Shown piece after piece: positions 1 through 8,476 of a stretch of DNA of 64,000 nt (the first letter of the stretch is position 1; every line of letters starts with the position of its first letter). This DNA is from Paenibacillus sp. KS-LC4. Its GTDB lineage: Bacteria > Bacillota > Bacilli > Paenibacillales > Paenibacillaceae. The position numbers were made by a program, and so were the translations under genes. The notes under the pieces were generated by a model. It worked only from the letters and a program-made list of their open reading frames with translations, was not told the DNA's origin and made no database searches. The stretch is from contig NZ_CP145905.1 of assembly GCF_036894955.1 (NCBI RefSeq), positions 2,498,501-2,562,500 on the forward strand, in the 5' to 3' direction.

Positions 1-379
1 AGGCGGAGGCGATGCGGGATTTATTCGGCGTCTCGTAAATGAGGGCGAACCAAATAAACAGATGATCGTCAAACAGTCCCAATTGAAAATGCGGATGCGC
101 CTTATACCCGCGCTTATTATTGCAAATCGCGAGCCACGTATCCTTAGGCGGATTAACGGAGCGGCGGGCATGCTTCGCTACATGCAAAAACATTTCGTCG
201 CCTGCCTGCATGGACAGCTCGGTGCGCAAGCGCTCGCCAAGGGAGCGAAACTTAGGCTGGATTTTTTCCTGGATTCCCGCCATCCGCTCCGCTAGTCCCT
301 GAAGCTGAAACACCTCGAAATCCTCTTGTGTAAATCCTTCAAGCTCGGTCCTGCTACTCTCTATCGTTTTTATGCTCAT
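1..379 (-). CDS. yktB: UPF0637/DUF1054 family protein (YktB-like), 3' end cut by window
   Basis: The reverse strand from an ATG at 379 reads as an open frame to the window edge, giving about 126 residues; the C-terminus is missing. The segments FHVAKHAR-like (FLHVAKHARRSVNPP) and KRGYKAHPHFQLGLFDDH match the conserved core of the Bacillus YktB family. The family's biochemical function is not established. It lies just downstream of the two-component genes on the same strand, with only 4 bases separating its start from the response regulator stop, so it may be co-transcribed with them. Family assignment is from recognised motifs. Confidence 0.8.
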   Translation of the reverse strand, partial: MSIKTIESSRTELEGFTQEDFEVFQLQGLAERMAGIQEKIQPKFRSLGERLRTELSMQAGDEMFLHVAKHARRSVNPPKDTWLAICNNKRGYKAHPHFQLGLFDDHLFIWFALIYETPNKSRIASA

Positions 380-383
380 ACGG

Positions 384-1079
384 TTATCTCTCCTTGCTTG
401 GAATGAATGATAATTTCAAATAAAAAATCGCCATTTGCGTGCGATCCCGCAGCCCCAGCTTGTGCAGCATGTCGGAAATGTAATTTTTGATCGTACCCTC
501 ACTCAAAAAAAGCGATGCGGCAATTTCCTTATTTGATTGCCCTTCGGCAACGAGGCGAATAATTTGCTGCTCGGCCTGCGTCAAGCTGTAACGCTCTGCA
601 AGCTCGCCGCTAGTACGTTCTTCAGGGGAAAGTACCGGCAGTGCAGCTTCTTCCGCATCTGGCATCGTAATCATGCCCGCCAGCTTGCGGGCAATATCGG
701 GATGAATGAGCAGCGAGCCCTCGTAAACGGTTTTAATGCCATTAATAATGCGGCTTGGCGGTACGTTTTTCAGCAAATAGCCGCCGGCGCCGCAGCGGAT
801 AGCCTGCACGATATAGTCGTCATCGTCGAAGGTGGTCAGGATGAGGACGGCAGGGGGCTGCTCCAATGCCCGAATGAGCCGCGTGCCTTCGACGCCATCA
901 CAGCCGGGCATGCGAATATCCATCAATACGACATCGACCTTCGTCCTTTGCACAAAATCTGCTGCGGCTTTGCCGTCTTCGCATACGCCCGCCACGTGAA
1001 GCTCAGGGTCGAGCTGCAAAATAACCTGCATGCTTTCCCGAATAAACGGATCGTCATCTACAATTAATACGGTAATGAT
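384..1079 (-). CDS. LuxR/NarL-family response regulator (LnrK-like), non-ATG start
   Basis: Two-component response regulator with an N-terminal receiver and a C-terminal LuxR-type helix-turn-helix (segment around QSNKEIAASLFLSEGTIKNY). The phosphoacceptor Asp lies in VVLMDIRMP and the conserved Lys in LLKNVPP. The first in-frame ATG (1031) would remove the first beta strand and the acidic pair in LIVDDDPF. The frame is closed upstream by the histidine kinase stop codon TAG (1094-1092). The only starts that keep a whole receiver are ATC at 1079, 8 bases after AGGAGG, or ATT at 1076. Counting from 1079 puts the phospho-Asp at residue 54, the usual place. Together with the kinase and the divergent ABC genes it resembles Bacillus LnrJK-LnrLMN, which senses and exports linearmycin-type polyenes; the ligand here is unknown. 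Confidence 0.85.
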   Translation of the reverse strand: MITVLIVDDDPFIRESMQVILQLDPELHVAGVCEDGKAAADFVQRTKVDVVLMDIRMPGCDGVEGTRLIRALEQPPAVLILTTFDDDDYIVQAIRCGAGGYLLKNVPPSRIINGIKTVYEGSLLIHPDIARKLAGMITMPDAEEAALPVLSPEERTSGELAERYSLTQAEQQIIRLVAEGQSNKEIAASLFLSEGTIKNYISDMLHKLGLRDRTQMAIFYLKLSFIPSKER

Positions 1080-1091
1080 AGCGGCGTCCTC

Positions 1092-2261
1092 CTATCTTTT
1101 CACAAATCCATGCTTCTCGTCAGCGCCGCTAGCGCCTCCTAGCAGCGGGAGCTCGGTCGTCACGCTAAAGCCATCGTCCGCCCTCCAAGACAGCTTTCCG
1201 CCGATTAATGATATACGCTCCCGCATGCCGCGCATGCCAAGCCCTGCTGTAATGGCCCCTTCGGGCACAGCTCCATTGTTGGCAATCGTCAGGGCTACGG
1301 TGCGCGGTTGAAATAGCAGCGTAACCTTAACCCTTGTGGCGCCTCCGTGGCGAACCGCATTTGTAATGGCTTCCTGGGCGTTCTTGAACAAAATAAATTC
1401 CATACTCGGGTAGAGAGGAAGTGGGTTTCCTTGCACCTCAAAGGCGACGGCGATGCCGAGCGCTTCGCCGGAATCTTTAACGAGGCGATCCAGCGCATAT
1501 TGCCTGGAGTCTCCTTCGCTGGGTACCGCGAGCCTGCGCACGGTTTGGCGCATCCGCTCCATGCTGTCCTGCAGCTGGTCGCGAATTTGCCCGACGGTCG
1601 CCTGCGCACGGGCAGGGTCCGCCTGAAACAGATGCAGCGCGGCCTCAGACATCATTTTCACCCGGATTAAGCGATGTCCGAGATCATCATGTATGTCTCG
1701 TGCAATCCGATTGCGTTCTTCAGTCTGTGCGTATTGCTCGATTTGCGAGGCATAGCTTTGCATGCGGCGCCTTGCGGCTTCCAGCTCCTCATGGCTATGT
1801 GCAAGCGCTGCATACAGCGCCTCTACTTGGCTTCTCTTGCCCTCCACCTGCTGGGTAGCCTGAAGCACCGCCCCAATCGTCAGCCACAACAGCAGCATAG
1901 CAGCCATCATGCTTGGCGCTAGCCCGCGCATGGCGATCCAGAGGCATATCCCTCCTGCCATGAGCCATATTGCGGCAAGCCCGGCTGATGGCTTCGTGCT
2001 TAATGCTGCTATTAAAGTAGAGAAGAGGAGCAGGAACAAGACGCCGCCAAAATGATAGGCGAACCATCCGAAGCCCAACAGCTCCATAAACAAAATCAGC
2101 ACCACATATTTAGGAAACAGCGTAACTAGTTTAATGGCAGACAATGAAACCAAGACGCCGATCGTATAAATGGCATAGCTTGCGGATGAAATGGAGAATA
2201 CGCTGATGACTGCGGGTACGGCAATCAATAGGCCGCGAAACCAGTAAAACGGTACAAACAT
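1092..2261 (-). CDS. NarL/DesK-type sensor histidine kinase (LnrJ-like)
   Basis: Membrane sensor kinase of 389 residues. The first ~135 residues hold about five or six hydrophobic segments with almost no extracellular loop, typical of intramembrane-sensing kinases. A short coiled coil follows, then a HisKA_3 dimerisation domain with the motif RDIHDDLGHRL (His about 191) and a C-terminal ATPase domain with NAVRHGG and GLGMRGMRER. It would phosphorylate the response regulator encoded immediately downstream, whose ribosome binding site overlaps this stop codon, so the two are translationally coupled. It diverges from an LnrLMN-like ABC operon, which suggests that membrane-active compounds are the stimulus; that part is inference from the Bacillus LnrJK precedent. 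Confidence 0.88.
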   Translation of the reverse strand: MFVPFYWFRGLLIAVPAVISVFSISSASYAIYTIGVLVSLSAIKLVTLFPKYVVLILFMELLGFGWFAYHFGGVLFLLLFSTLIAALSTKPSAGLAAIWLMAGGICLWIAMRGLAPSMMAAMLLLWLTIGAVLQATQQVEGKRSQVEALYAALAHSHEELEAARRRMQSYASQIEQYAQTEERNRIARDIHDDLGHRLIRVKMMSEAALHLFQADPARAQATVGQIRDQLQDSMERMRQTVRRLAVPSEGDSRQYALDRLVKDSGEALGIAVAFEVQGNPLPLYPSMEFILFKNAQEAITNAVRHGGATRVKVTLLFQPRTVALTIANNGAVPEGAITAGLGMRGMRERISLIGGKLSWRADDGFSVTTELPLLGGASGADEKHGFVKR

Positions 2262-2359
2262 GTCGGATTAGCTCCCGCATCGCCATAGGCTATTATCAGC
2301 CTAATGCGTTTTTACTTTTAATTTCTATCGTTTCATTATAGCATAATCGTCCAAAAACC

Positions 2360-2373
2360 GGCTGTATACAGCC
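2360..2373. promoter_or_regulatory. 14-bp perfect palindrome between divergent operons
   Basis: GGCTGTATACAGCC is a perfect palindrome lying in the 227-base gap between the kinase gene and the ABC operon. Its symmetry and position suggest a dimeric regulator site, perhaps for the response regulator encoded next door. It could instead be chance or form a small cruciform. Confidence 0.4.
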
Positions 2374-2386
2374 AGCGCTAAGGATA

Positions 2387-2416
2387 TGACTTTCGTCACC
2401 TTCAGCTTGTGACTTT
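2387..2416 (+). promoter_or_regulatory. Repeated TGACTTT boxes upstream of ABC promoter
   Basis: TGACtttcGTCA (2387-2398) is an inverted repeat, and TGACTTT recurs 23 bases downstream (2410-2416). Two half-sites about two helical turns apart just upstream of the promoter fit activation by a LuxR-type response regulator. Binding is inferred only from layout. Confidence 0.35.
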
Positions 2417-2446
2417 GTAGAGCTGTATGCCCTAAGGGCGGCGTTT

Positions 2447-2452
2447 TATAAT
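2447..2452 (+). promoter_or_regulatory. -10 box (TATAAT) of the ABC operon
   Basis: A perfect TATAAT lies 37 bases upstream of the ABC ATPase start. The region 17 bases upstream has no recognisable -35 box, which is common for activator-dependent promoters and agrees with the repeated boxes immediately upstream. Confidence 0.5.
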
Positions 2453-2488
2453 AAACACAAGATGATGAATGGGAAGGATGAGGCGTAG

Positions 2489-3433
2489 ATGAGTCTAGTA
2501 ACATTTCGAGATGTAGTTAAAAAATATGACAGCACCATTACCGTCAACCATTTGACTTTTGATATTGGCGAAGGCGAAATTTTCGGACTGCTTGGACCGA
2601 ATGGCGCAGGGAAAAGCACGTCGATTCATATGCTTTCAGGCCTGCTTCCGCTGAGCGGCGGGGAAATTAAGGTGGGCGGCTATTCGATTCGCAAGCAGCC
2701 GCTTGAGGTTAAGCGTCTAATCGGGTTAGTTCCGCAGGAGCTGGCGATTTACGATACACTGACCGCTTGGGAGAACGTTGCCTTTTTTGCTAGGCTGTAC
2801 GGTCTTAGAGGCAAGCAGCTGAAGCAGCGAGTGGAGGAATCGCTGCAATTTGTCGGGCTGCTGGAACGGGCGAAAGACAAGCCGCAAACCTTCTCTGGCG
2901 GCATGAAACGCCGGCTCAACATTGCCTGCGCCATTACGCATCGCCCGAAGCTGATTATAATGGACGAGCCGACGGTCGGCATTGATCCTCAATCGCGGAA
3001 TCATATATTGGATTCGGTTCGAGAGCTGAACCGGCTGGGCTCAGCGATTATATATACAAGTCATTACATGGAGGAAGTGGATGCGATTTGCTCGCGAATC
3101 GGCATTGTCGATAAGGGCAAGCTTATCGCCTGCGGAAGCAAGGAGCAGCTGAGACAGCAGGTGGGGCAGGAGGAGCGAATTATTTTCGAAGTCGATCAGG
3201 CGCATCAGGCTGCGGCAAAGGAAATGGGCGAGCATCCGGCAGTTAAACAAATAGATGAGCAGGAAGGCATGCGGAGGCTTGAGGTTACCGTCAAGGAATC
3301 GCCCTCCGTTCTTCAGGATTTGCTGTTTATTTTGCAAAAGCATGGCATTTCGCTGCGGCAGCTCACGAGGGTCGAGCCGAATTTGGAGTCGCTTTTCCTC
3401 CAATTAACCGGCCGTTCGCTGCGAGATGAATAG
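2489..3433 (+). CDS. ABC transporter ATP-binding protein (LnrL-like)
   Basis: ATPase subunit of an ABC-2-type exporter, 314 residues. Walker A is GPNGAGKST (about residues 37-45), the signature is FSGGMKRRLN, and Walker B is LIIMDEPTVGID, followed by the switch His in TSHYMEEVD. The C-terminal ~90 residues are the extension usual in DrrA/NatA-like drug and lipid exporters. It is first in a three-gene operon followed by two related permeases, an arrangement shared with Bacillus lnrLMN (linearmycin resistance). The divergent two-component genes strengthen that comparison. The actual substrate cannot be read from the sequence. Confidence 0.9.
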   Translation: MSLVTFRDVVKKYDSTITVNHLTFDIGEGEIFGLLGPNGAGKSTSIHMLSGLLPLSGGEIKVGGYSIRKQPLEVKRLIGLVPQELAIYDTLTAWENVAFFARLYGLRGKQLKQRVEESLQFVGLLERAKDKPQTFSGGMKRRLNIACAITHRPKLIIMDEPTVGIDPQSRNHILDSVRELNRLGSAIIYTSHYMEEVDAICSRIGIVDKGKLIACGSKEQLRQQVGQEERIIFEVDQAHQAAAKEMGEHPAVKQIDEQEGMRRLEVTVKESPSVLQDLLFILQKHGISLRQLTRVEPNLESLFLQLTGRSLRDE

Positions 3434-3445
3434 GAGGTGTGGAAT

Positions 3446-4606
3446 ATGCGGACATGGTGGATTACGTTTACTTATGAATGGATCAAAATGAGCCGAATGC
3501 ATACGCTGCTTGTCGTGCTCACCCTGCTTCCACTGCTATTGATTTATTTGCTGGGCAGCGCCTTTGACAGTGTCATTAAGCCAGCAAAGGTAGCGATATA
3601 CAACAGCGATCAAGGAGCACAGCGAGCGAGTGTAGATGCTTTTTGGCAGGGGGCTGATGTCGTTCCGTACGTCATTCCCACAGTATTCACCAATGAGGAC
3701 AAAGTGCGGGAGGCGGTGCAAAATGGCTCTGCCGATTACGGTGTTGTTATTCCTGCGGACTACTCTGACAAGCTTGCGGCGGGAGAAGCTGTTAGCTGGC
3801 GAACGTTCGACGGTAACGATGGAAGTAAAAATATTGCGGCAAATTCGGTCATTCGCTCGTACCTGTCTCAAGTAAACATGCAGTCTGCAGCTGTTAAGGT
3901 GCTTGGGCCAGAAAGCTTATCTGGGCTGGCAGGCAGTCAGAAGGAGGCTGCGGCGCGGGTTAACGTGCAGACGCTGGGCGGTGGATCAGATCAAACCTTT
4001 GGCTCCGTATCTGCAATTCAATATTATTCAGTTGCCTATTTAATCATGTTTTTGCAGTATGGCGGCATGACGGGAGCGGTTGCTTTGCTGCGGCAAAAAA
4101 GTGCAGGAACGCTCCAGCGCTTATTTGGCATCCCTACGTCGTTTGGTGCAGTTGTAGCGGGCATCATTAGCGGAGCCGCAATGCTCGGTGTCATGCAGGC
4201 CATTATTATCATTGTTGTGACCAAATATGTTTACGGCGTCGATTGGGGAGGGGCTTATTGGGGCATTGCTCTGATCTCACTGCTGACGATTATTGCCGGC
4301 TCTGGCCTTGCGCTCACGATTGCATCATTTGCCGCTACCGTCAAAACGATGCAGACGCTGTTCAACACCTTGCTGTTCAGCATGACCTTCTTAAGCGGAG
4401 GCATGGTGGCGATGATTCAGAATAAGCTGGGCCTTATCAGCAAGCTGAACATTAATTTCTGGGCGAATGCGGCGCTGCGTGGCTTAATGGATGGCTCAAG
4501 CCGAGTTCTTGTTTGGCAAAATATCGGTATTTTGGCCGCGATAGCCGCAGTTCTTGCTATTTTAGCTATTATTCGCTTGCCTAAGGTGGTGAAGCAGCAT
4601 GCCTAG
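3446..4606 (+). CDS. ABC-2 type permease (LnrM-like)
   Basis: Permease of 386 residues with one N-terminal membrane helix, a ~170-residue extracytoplasmic domain (residues ~40-190, with a repeated VREAVQNGSADYGVVIP-type element), then a C-terminal block of five to six helices. This is the YhgE/ABC-2 layout. The ATG at 3446 is chosen because AGGAGG (3432-3437) sits 8 bases before it; a GTG at 3437 overlaps that ribosome binding site. It follows the ATPase by 12 bases and overlaps the next permease by 8, so the three are one translational unit. The two permeases probably form a heterodimer on the ATPase. Confidence 0.87.
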   Translation: MRTWWITFTYEWIKMSRMHTLLVVLTLLPLLLIYLLGSAFDSVIKPAKVAIYNSDQGAQRASVDAFWQGADVVPYVIPTVFTNEDKVREAVQNGSADYGVVIPADYSDKLAAGEAVSWRTFDGNDGSKNIAANSVIRSYLSQVNMQSAAVKVLGPESLSGLAGSQKEAAARVNVQTLGGGSDQTFGSVSAIQYYSVAYLIMFLQYGGMTGAVALLRQKSAGTLQRLFGIPTSFGAVVAGIISGAAMLGVMQAIIIIVVTKYVYGVDWGGAYWGIALISLLTIIAGSGLALTIASFAATVKTMQTLFNTLLFSMTFLSGGMVAMIQNKLGLISKLNINFWANAALRGLMDGSSRVLVWQNIGILAAIAAVLAILAIIRLPKVVKQHA

Positions 4607-5753
4607 CCTGCCAATTGCGATGCAGCTCATTCGTCGAACGATGGGAACACGCCGGGGCTTTTTTCTTAATGTACTGCTTCCTGCAATCGCCTTGTCTGTT
4701 ATTGCTGGCTTGTTCAGCAGCCTGCAATTCGGTAAAGAAGTCATTATAATCAGCAATGCAGATCGAGGAGCTATGGGCGCTTATGTGCTGGATACTGTAA
4801 ATCAGGACTCGCTTTATGAGGTGAAAATACAGCCGGATTGGGCAGATAAGCAGGTCAGGGAGGCTGTTGCAGCTGGTGATGCGGATGCAGCGATTTTTAT
4901 TCCAGCCGATTTTACGGAGCGCTTGCTTGCTGGCGAGCAGCCGCAGCCGGTGCTGTACCGCTGGACGGAGCAGCTGTGGAATGCCTCGCTGCTATCGTCC
5001 CTAGAGGCTCAGGCAAGCAGCCTAGCCGCTGCCGCTGAATTGCTGCAAGCGGCTGGTGGAGGGGGTGTTCTCGATGCCGGGAAGCTTAGCGAGCTGCTGG
5101 AGCAGCAGCAGGCAAGGCCTGCGGTTGCCTTGGAGCATACGCCGATGAAGCTAGGGGTAGTTGCTGCCAATCCGATTATGATTGGAGTGATTTTGCTTTT
5201 TCTCATGCTGCTGGTCAGCCAGTCTGTCGGCTTTATTATGGAGGATCGGGAAATAAGGACGATGGCCCGCATGTATACAGCGCCGCTTCGTGCCCTTGAT
5301 ATTGCTTTGGGCAATTACTTGGGCAGCATATTGGTGGGCACCATTCAGCTTGTGCTTGTGCTCTCGCTTACTTATTATGTGTTTGGATATTCGCCGGGCG
5401 TTTCCTTTGGTGCGATGCTGTTGGTCTTGGAAGCCTTCATGCTGGCCGCCATTGGCGTGATGACAGCTGTTGCAGGGCTTGTGCGAAATGCCCACCAGCT
5501 CAGCCAAATCAATTTGCTCATCGTTACGCCGACCTCGATGATCAGCGGTTGTTTTTTTCCGCTATCCATGATGCCGGAGTTTATGCAGAAGCTGGCCAAT
5601 TTTATGCCGCAAAAATGGGCGCTGCAAGCGATTGACAAGCTCAGTACAGGAGCGGGACTCAGCGAAATTGCACAGCCTATGCTTATTTTAATGCTGTTCG
5701 CTGTTGTCCTGCTGATTTTCGGCGGAGCCGTGCTGCGTCCGAGTCAGAGATAA
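4599..5753 (+). CDS. ABC-2 type permease (LnrN-like)
   Basis: Second permease, 384 residues, with the same plan as its neighbour: an N-terminal helix, an extracytoplasmic domain containing VREAVAAGDADAAIFIP (parallel to the same element in the upstream permease), then a C-terminal membrane block from about residue 190. The parallel elements indicate that the two permeases are paralogues. The start overlaps the last codons of the upstream gene. A hairpin terminator follows the stop codon, closing the operon. Confidence 0.87.
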   Translation: MPSLPIAMQLIRRTMGTRRGFFLNVLLPAIALSVIAGLFSSLQFGKEVIIISNADRGAMGAYVLDTVNQDSLYEVKIQPDWADKQVREAVAAGDADAAIFIPADFTERLLAGEQPQPVLYRWTEQLWNASLLSSLEAQASSLAAAAELLQAAGGGGVLDAGKLSELLEQQQARPAVALEHTPMKLGVVAANPIMIGVILLFLMLLVSQSVGFIMEDREIRTMARMYTAPLRALDIALGNYLGSILVGTIQLVLVLSLTYYVFGYSPGVSFGAMLLVLEAFMLAAIGVMTAVAGLVRNAHQLSQINLLIVTPTSMISGCFFPLSMMPEFMQKLANFMPQKWALQAIDKLSTGAGLSEIAQPMLILMLFAVVLLIFGGAVLRPSQR

Positions 5754-5802
5754 ACAGCTAGCTTGCAGCAGCAAGCATTCAGCTTATCTATAGAATCGTT
5801 TA

Positions 5803-5861
5803 AAATAGTGCATGTACTTGCTTACTGGCGAAGTCCGCTGGTAGAGGAACATGCGCTATTT
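5803..5861 (+). terminator. Rho-independent terminator after ABC operon
   Basis: AAATAGTGCATGT (5803-5815) pairs with ACATGCGCTATTT (5849-5861), with one mismatch and further inner pairing, and is followed by more T residues. It lies about 50 bases after the second permease. Confidence 0.65.
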
Positions 5862-5927
5862 TTGTGTAGTCGTATGGTGGCTCAACATTCGTGAAAATAA
5901 AGGTTATAAAAAATTGAGAGCAGAAAA

Positions 5928-5957
5928 TGAACCTTTTGACTCCTTTAATTGTTTATA
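5928..5957 (+). promoter_or_regulatory. ECF-type promoter, likely autoregulatory
   Basis: TGAACC (5928-5933) is followed after 16 bases by TGTTTATA (5950-5957). A -35 box with an AAC core and a -10 with the GT-TATA pattern are typical of ECF sigma promoters. It sits about 40 bases upstream of the ECF sigma start, so positive autoregulation is likely. Confidence 0.5.
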
Positions 5958-5996
5958 GGGTGTACATGGCGAGTGCGAGAGGAGGAAAAGCGGGTT

Positions 5997-6554
5997 ATGA
6001 CGGAAAGAGAGCTGTTCGAGCAATATAATAGGGACGTGTATAAAACGTGCTACTACATGCTCCGAAATGCAGCGGATGCGGAAGATATATGTCAGGAAGT
6101 GTTTGTGACGGCCTTCCGCAAGGAATGGCGGCAGGTTGATCAGCTTAAAGCATGGCTGCTGCGTTTGACAGTTAATTCCTGTCTAAATGCAATCCGCCGC
6201 GCCAAAAACGGGCGGCTGAAAGAAAGCTTAAGCGGCTGGCTGATGCGCAGACACCCGGAAACGGTGGAGCAGGTGGTCGAGAAGCGGGAAGCGCATCAAG
6301 AATACAGCATGCTCGTGGAGCAGCTGCCGCTAAAATTTCGCACAGTAATAGCGCTGCGCTATATGCAGGAGCAAACACTGCCAGAAATAGCGGACATTCT
6401 AGGTATTCCAGTAGGTACGGTGAAGTCGCGGCTGCACAAAGGGTTAAAGCTGATGAAGCAGGCGCTGGAGGCCAAGGATGGAAAATATGAACAAGGAGGC
6501 ATGCATTATGAAACTATTAGAGAACGAAATGATTCAGCGCTTGAAAAAAGCTGA
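5997..6554 (+). CDS. ECF-family RNA polymerase sigma factor
   Basis: Extracytoplasmic-function sigma factor of 185 residues. Region 2 spans about residues 5-75 (FEQYNRDVYKTCYYMLRNA, then DAEDICQEVFV). Region 4 spans about 120-165, with the helix-turn-helix in LPEIADILGIPVGTVKSRL. The ATG at 5997 is preferred because AGGAGG precedes it by 11 bases; the frame is open further upstream but lacks a good ribosome site. The C-terminal tail overlaps the start of the DUF4179 protein by 47 bases, so the sigma factor and its putative anti-sigma factor are translationally linked. The inducing signal is not visible. Confidence 0.9.
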   Translation: MTERELFEQYNRDVYKTCYYMLRNAADAEDICQEVFVTAFRKEWRQVDQLKAWLLRLTVNSCLNAIRRAKNGRLKESLSGWLMRRHPETVEQVVEKREAHQEYSMLVEQLPLKFRTVIALRYMQEQTLPEIADILGIPVGTVKSRLHKGLKLMKQALEAKDGKYEQGGMHYETIRERNDSALEKS

Positions 6555-8235
6555 ACCGCCAGCCTATCCTGATTTTGAGGCGATGTGGCAGCGGATTGAG
6601 CATATAGGTAAGGAGGATGCTTTCAGCGGAGGGGAGGCGGTCGGGACAGCGGGTTTTCAAGTTAGCAGAGCAAGCTCGCAGCAGGGCAGCGATACGGAAG
6701 CGTCGGGGCGCGAAGCGGAAGCGGTGCACCTGTTGAAGAAGCCGCGCAGCCTAAAGCGTGGTCTAGTGATTGCGGCGGCAATTGCTTTAGTCGCGGCGAC
6801 TCCTGTTTTTGCCTATCAATTAGATTGGGCTCATCTGTTGAATGGCAGAAGCGGTATTCAATCGGCTCTTGCTCAAGGCATGGGACAAAAAATCGAGAAG
6901 TCGTCCGTTCAGGACGGCGCGACCTTTACCATTCATACGGCAGTTGTTGATGACAACCGTACGGTTCTTCTTTACAGTCTCGCTCCAGCGGGCGGAGAGG
7001 CCGGTTATTTATCCTTTTCAGATATGCGATTGATGGATTCAAAGGGGAAAGCGATTGAAGGCAACTATTCGATGAGAGGCTGGGATGAGGCAAGCCATTC
7101 ATATCGTGGTTATTTCGAGACGGAATGGACGCCGGAGCAGGTTGTGGAGCAGGTGGATTTTTCAGCGTCGGGGGCAAGCTTTATTTCGAACGCCGTCATC
7201 CCAATAGAGCTCGACCTGACTAGCGATGACATACAACGCTTTAATTTGGATCAGGATGGAATCGGCAAGCTGGAGGTTCAGCTTTTCAAGCAAAATGGGG
7301 ATGAGGTTTTGCTTTCCTCCGCGCTCACCTTTACAGATAAAACAGTAGAGGGCTATGCGTTCCCTGAGTTAACAATCGAAAGCGGGAACAGTCGTGTTAA
7401 AACAAGCCGCAGCGGTACATTTGGGAAGCCGGGGCCTAATGGTGAATATACGATGCTGCAATATTTTAAGCAGAGTGATTTGACGAGCAGTCATTTAACC
7501 TTCAGCCTTAGCTATGCCCGTGAAGAAGGACGAATTGACGGAGGGTGGAGCATACCGCTTGAGCTAGACAAGCAGCAGATGCTTTCTGGCACGATTAAAC
7601 ATGACGTTCAGGTGCCGATTGATTTGCAGCAACATAGCTTTAAAATTGATCAGATTGTCATTACGCCAACCCAAATCAGGCTTACAACAAGCCATGAGCA
7701 AAAATATATGCAGTACCCCTTCCAAAATTATAAGCTAGATGTTGGAGGAACATTGTTAGAAGGTTACCTTTGGAGAGGCAATGAGCCTTATAATAATGCT
7801 ATACGGTTTGAGCGTCCGCAGGGACTTGTCATTTCGGAGCAGACCCCGATTACGCTCATTCAAAGCTATGAGGTAACAGAGCATACGGATAAGGATGCAG
7901 TCATTCACTTGAGCAATATAAAGGAAGAAAAGCAGTACATGACGACGGAAGTGGGCGGCTATCCAGTTAAGTGGACCTATTACCGTAAGGGCTCAGATGT
8001 ATTCCTGCAAAACGAAAGCGACGACAAAACGTTCGGCGGCGTCAACCAGACGTTCCGCGGAAAAGGGAGAGACAGAGTGCCTAGTGAAATACTAACCGCT
8101 AATTTCTCCGGCGACGGCATTAACAGCTCGACAGAGGTTTATCGGAACTACGAGGGAGACAGCCTTGATCTGTCCATCTATTATTACACGACGGATGCAC
8201 CGGATAAGGAGCTGCGCACACCGCTGCTGCCATAA
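6508..8235 (+). CDS. DUF4179 domain protein, putative membrane anti-sigma factor
   Basis: Protein of 575 residues with a ~75-residue N-terminal cytoplasmic part (PAYPDFEAMWQRI), one membrane helix (GLVIAAAIALVAATPVFAY, about residues 80-98) and a large beta-rich extracytoplasmic domain. This is the DUF4179 architecture usually encoded beside ECF sigma factors. The ATG at 6508 is selected by AAGGAGG 8 bases upstream. Family precedent suggests that the N-terminus binds the sigma factor and the outer domain senses envelope conditions; neither is shown here. Its start lies inside the sigma gene, which supports a sigma/anti-sigma pair. Confidence 0.8.
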   Translation: MKLLENEMIQRLKKAEPPAYPDFEAMWQRIEHIGKEDAFSGGEAVGTAGFQVSRASSQQGSDTEASGREAEAVHLLKKPRSLKRGLVIAAAIALVAATPVFAYQLDWAHLLNGRSGIQSALAQGMGQKIEKSSVQDGATFTIHTAVVDDNRTVLLYSLAPAGGEAGYLSFSDMRLMDSKGKAIEGNYSMRGWDEASHSYRGYFETEWTPEQVVEQVDFSASGASFISNAVIPIELDLTSDDIQRFNLDQDGIGKLEVQLFKQNGDEVLLSSALTFTDKTVEGYAFPELTIESGNSRVKTSRSGTFGKPGPNGEYTMLQYFKQSDLTSSHLTFSLSYAREEGRIDGGWSIPLELDKQQMLSGTIKHDVQVPIDLQQHSFKIDQIVITPTQIRLTTSHEQKYMQYPFQNYKLDVGGTLLEGYLWRGNEPYNNAIRFERPQGLVISEQTPITLIQSYEVTEHTDKDAVIHLSNIKEEKQYMTTEVGGYPVKWTYYRKGSDVFLQNESDDKTFGGVNQTFRGKGRDRVPSEILTANFSGDGINSSTEVYRNYEGDSLDLSIYYYTTDAPDKELRTPLLP

Positions 8236-8288
8236 AAACGATAAGATGCCTCCTAAATAATTCGTAGGGGCGCGTTCAGCGCTTGCTG

Positions 8289-8321
8289 CAAGCCGCCCAA
8301 ATGGGGCGGCTTGTATTATTT
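8289..8321 (+). terminator. Rho-independent terminator
   Basis: CAAGCCGCCC (8289-8298) and GGGCGGCTTG (8304-8313) form a 10-bp stem with a 5-base loop, followed by a T-rich tract. It ends the sigma/anti-sigma operon. Confidence 0.8.
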
Positions 8322-8476
8322 TTTTACCCAAAATCAGCTTTTGCTTTAAAATTAGTCAATAAACCAAGTTGCCAGAACATATGATGGAGTATAAGATAGA
8401 ATCAAGAACAAATTGTCAGAACATTTAGTCAAATTTGTGAAAGGTGTTACGACACTGCCTTGAAGGAGGGATTGCC

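Noticed and set aside
537..1067. 176-codon frame antisense to the response regulator
   Set aside because: It overlaps a gene with clear receiver and HTH motifs; no ribosome site of its own.
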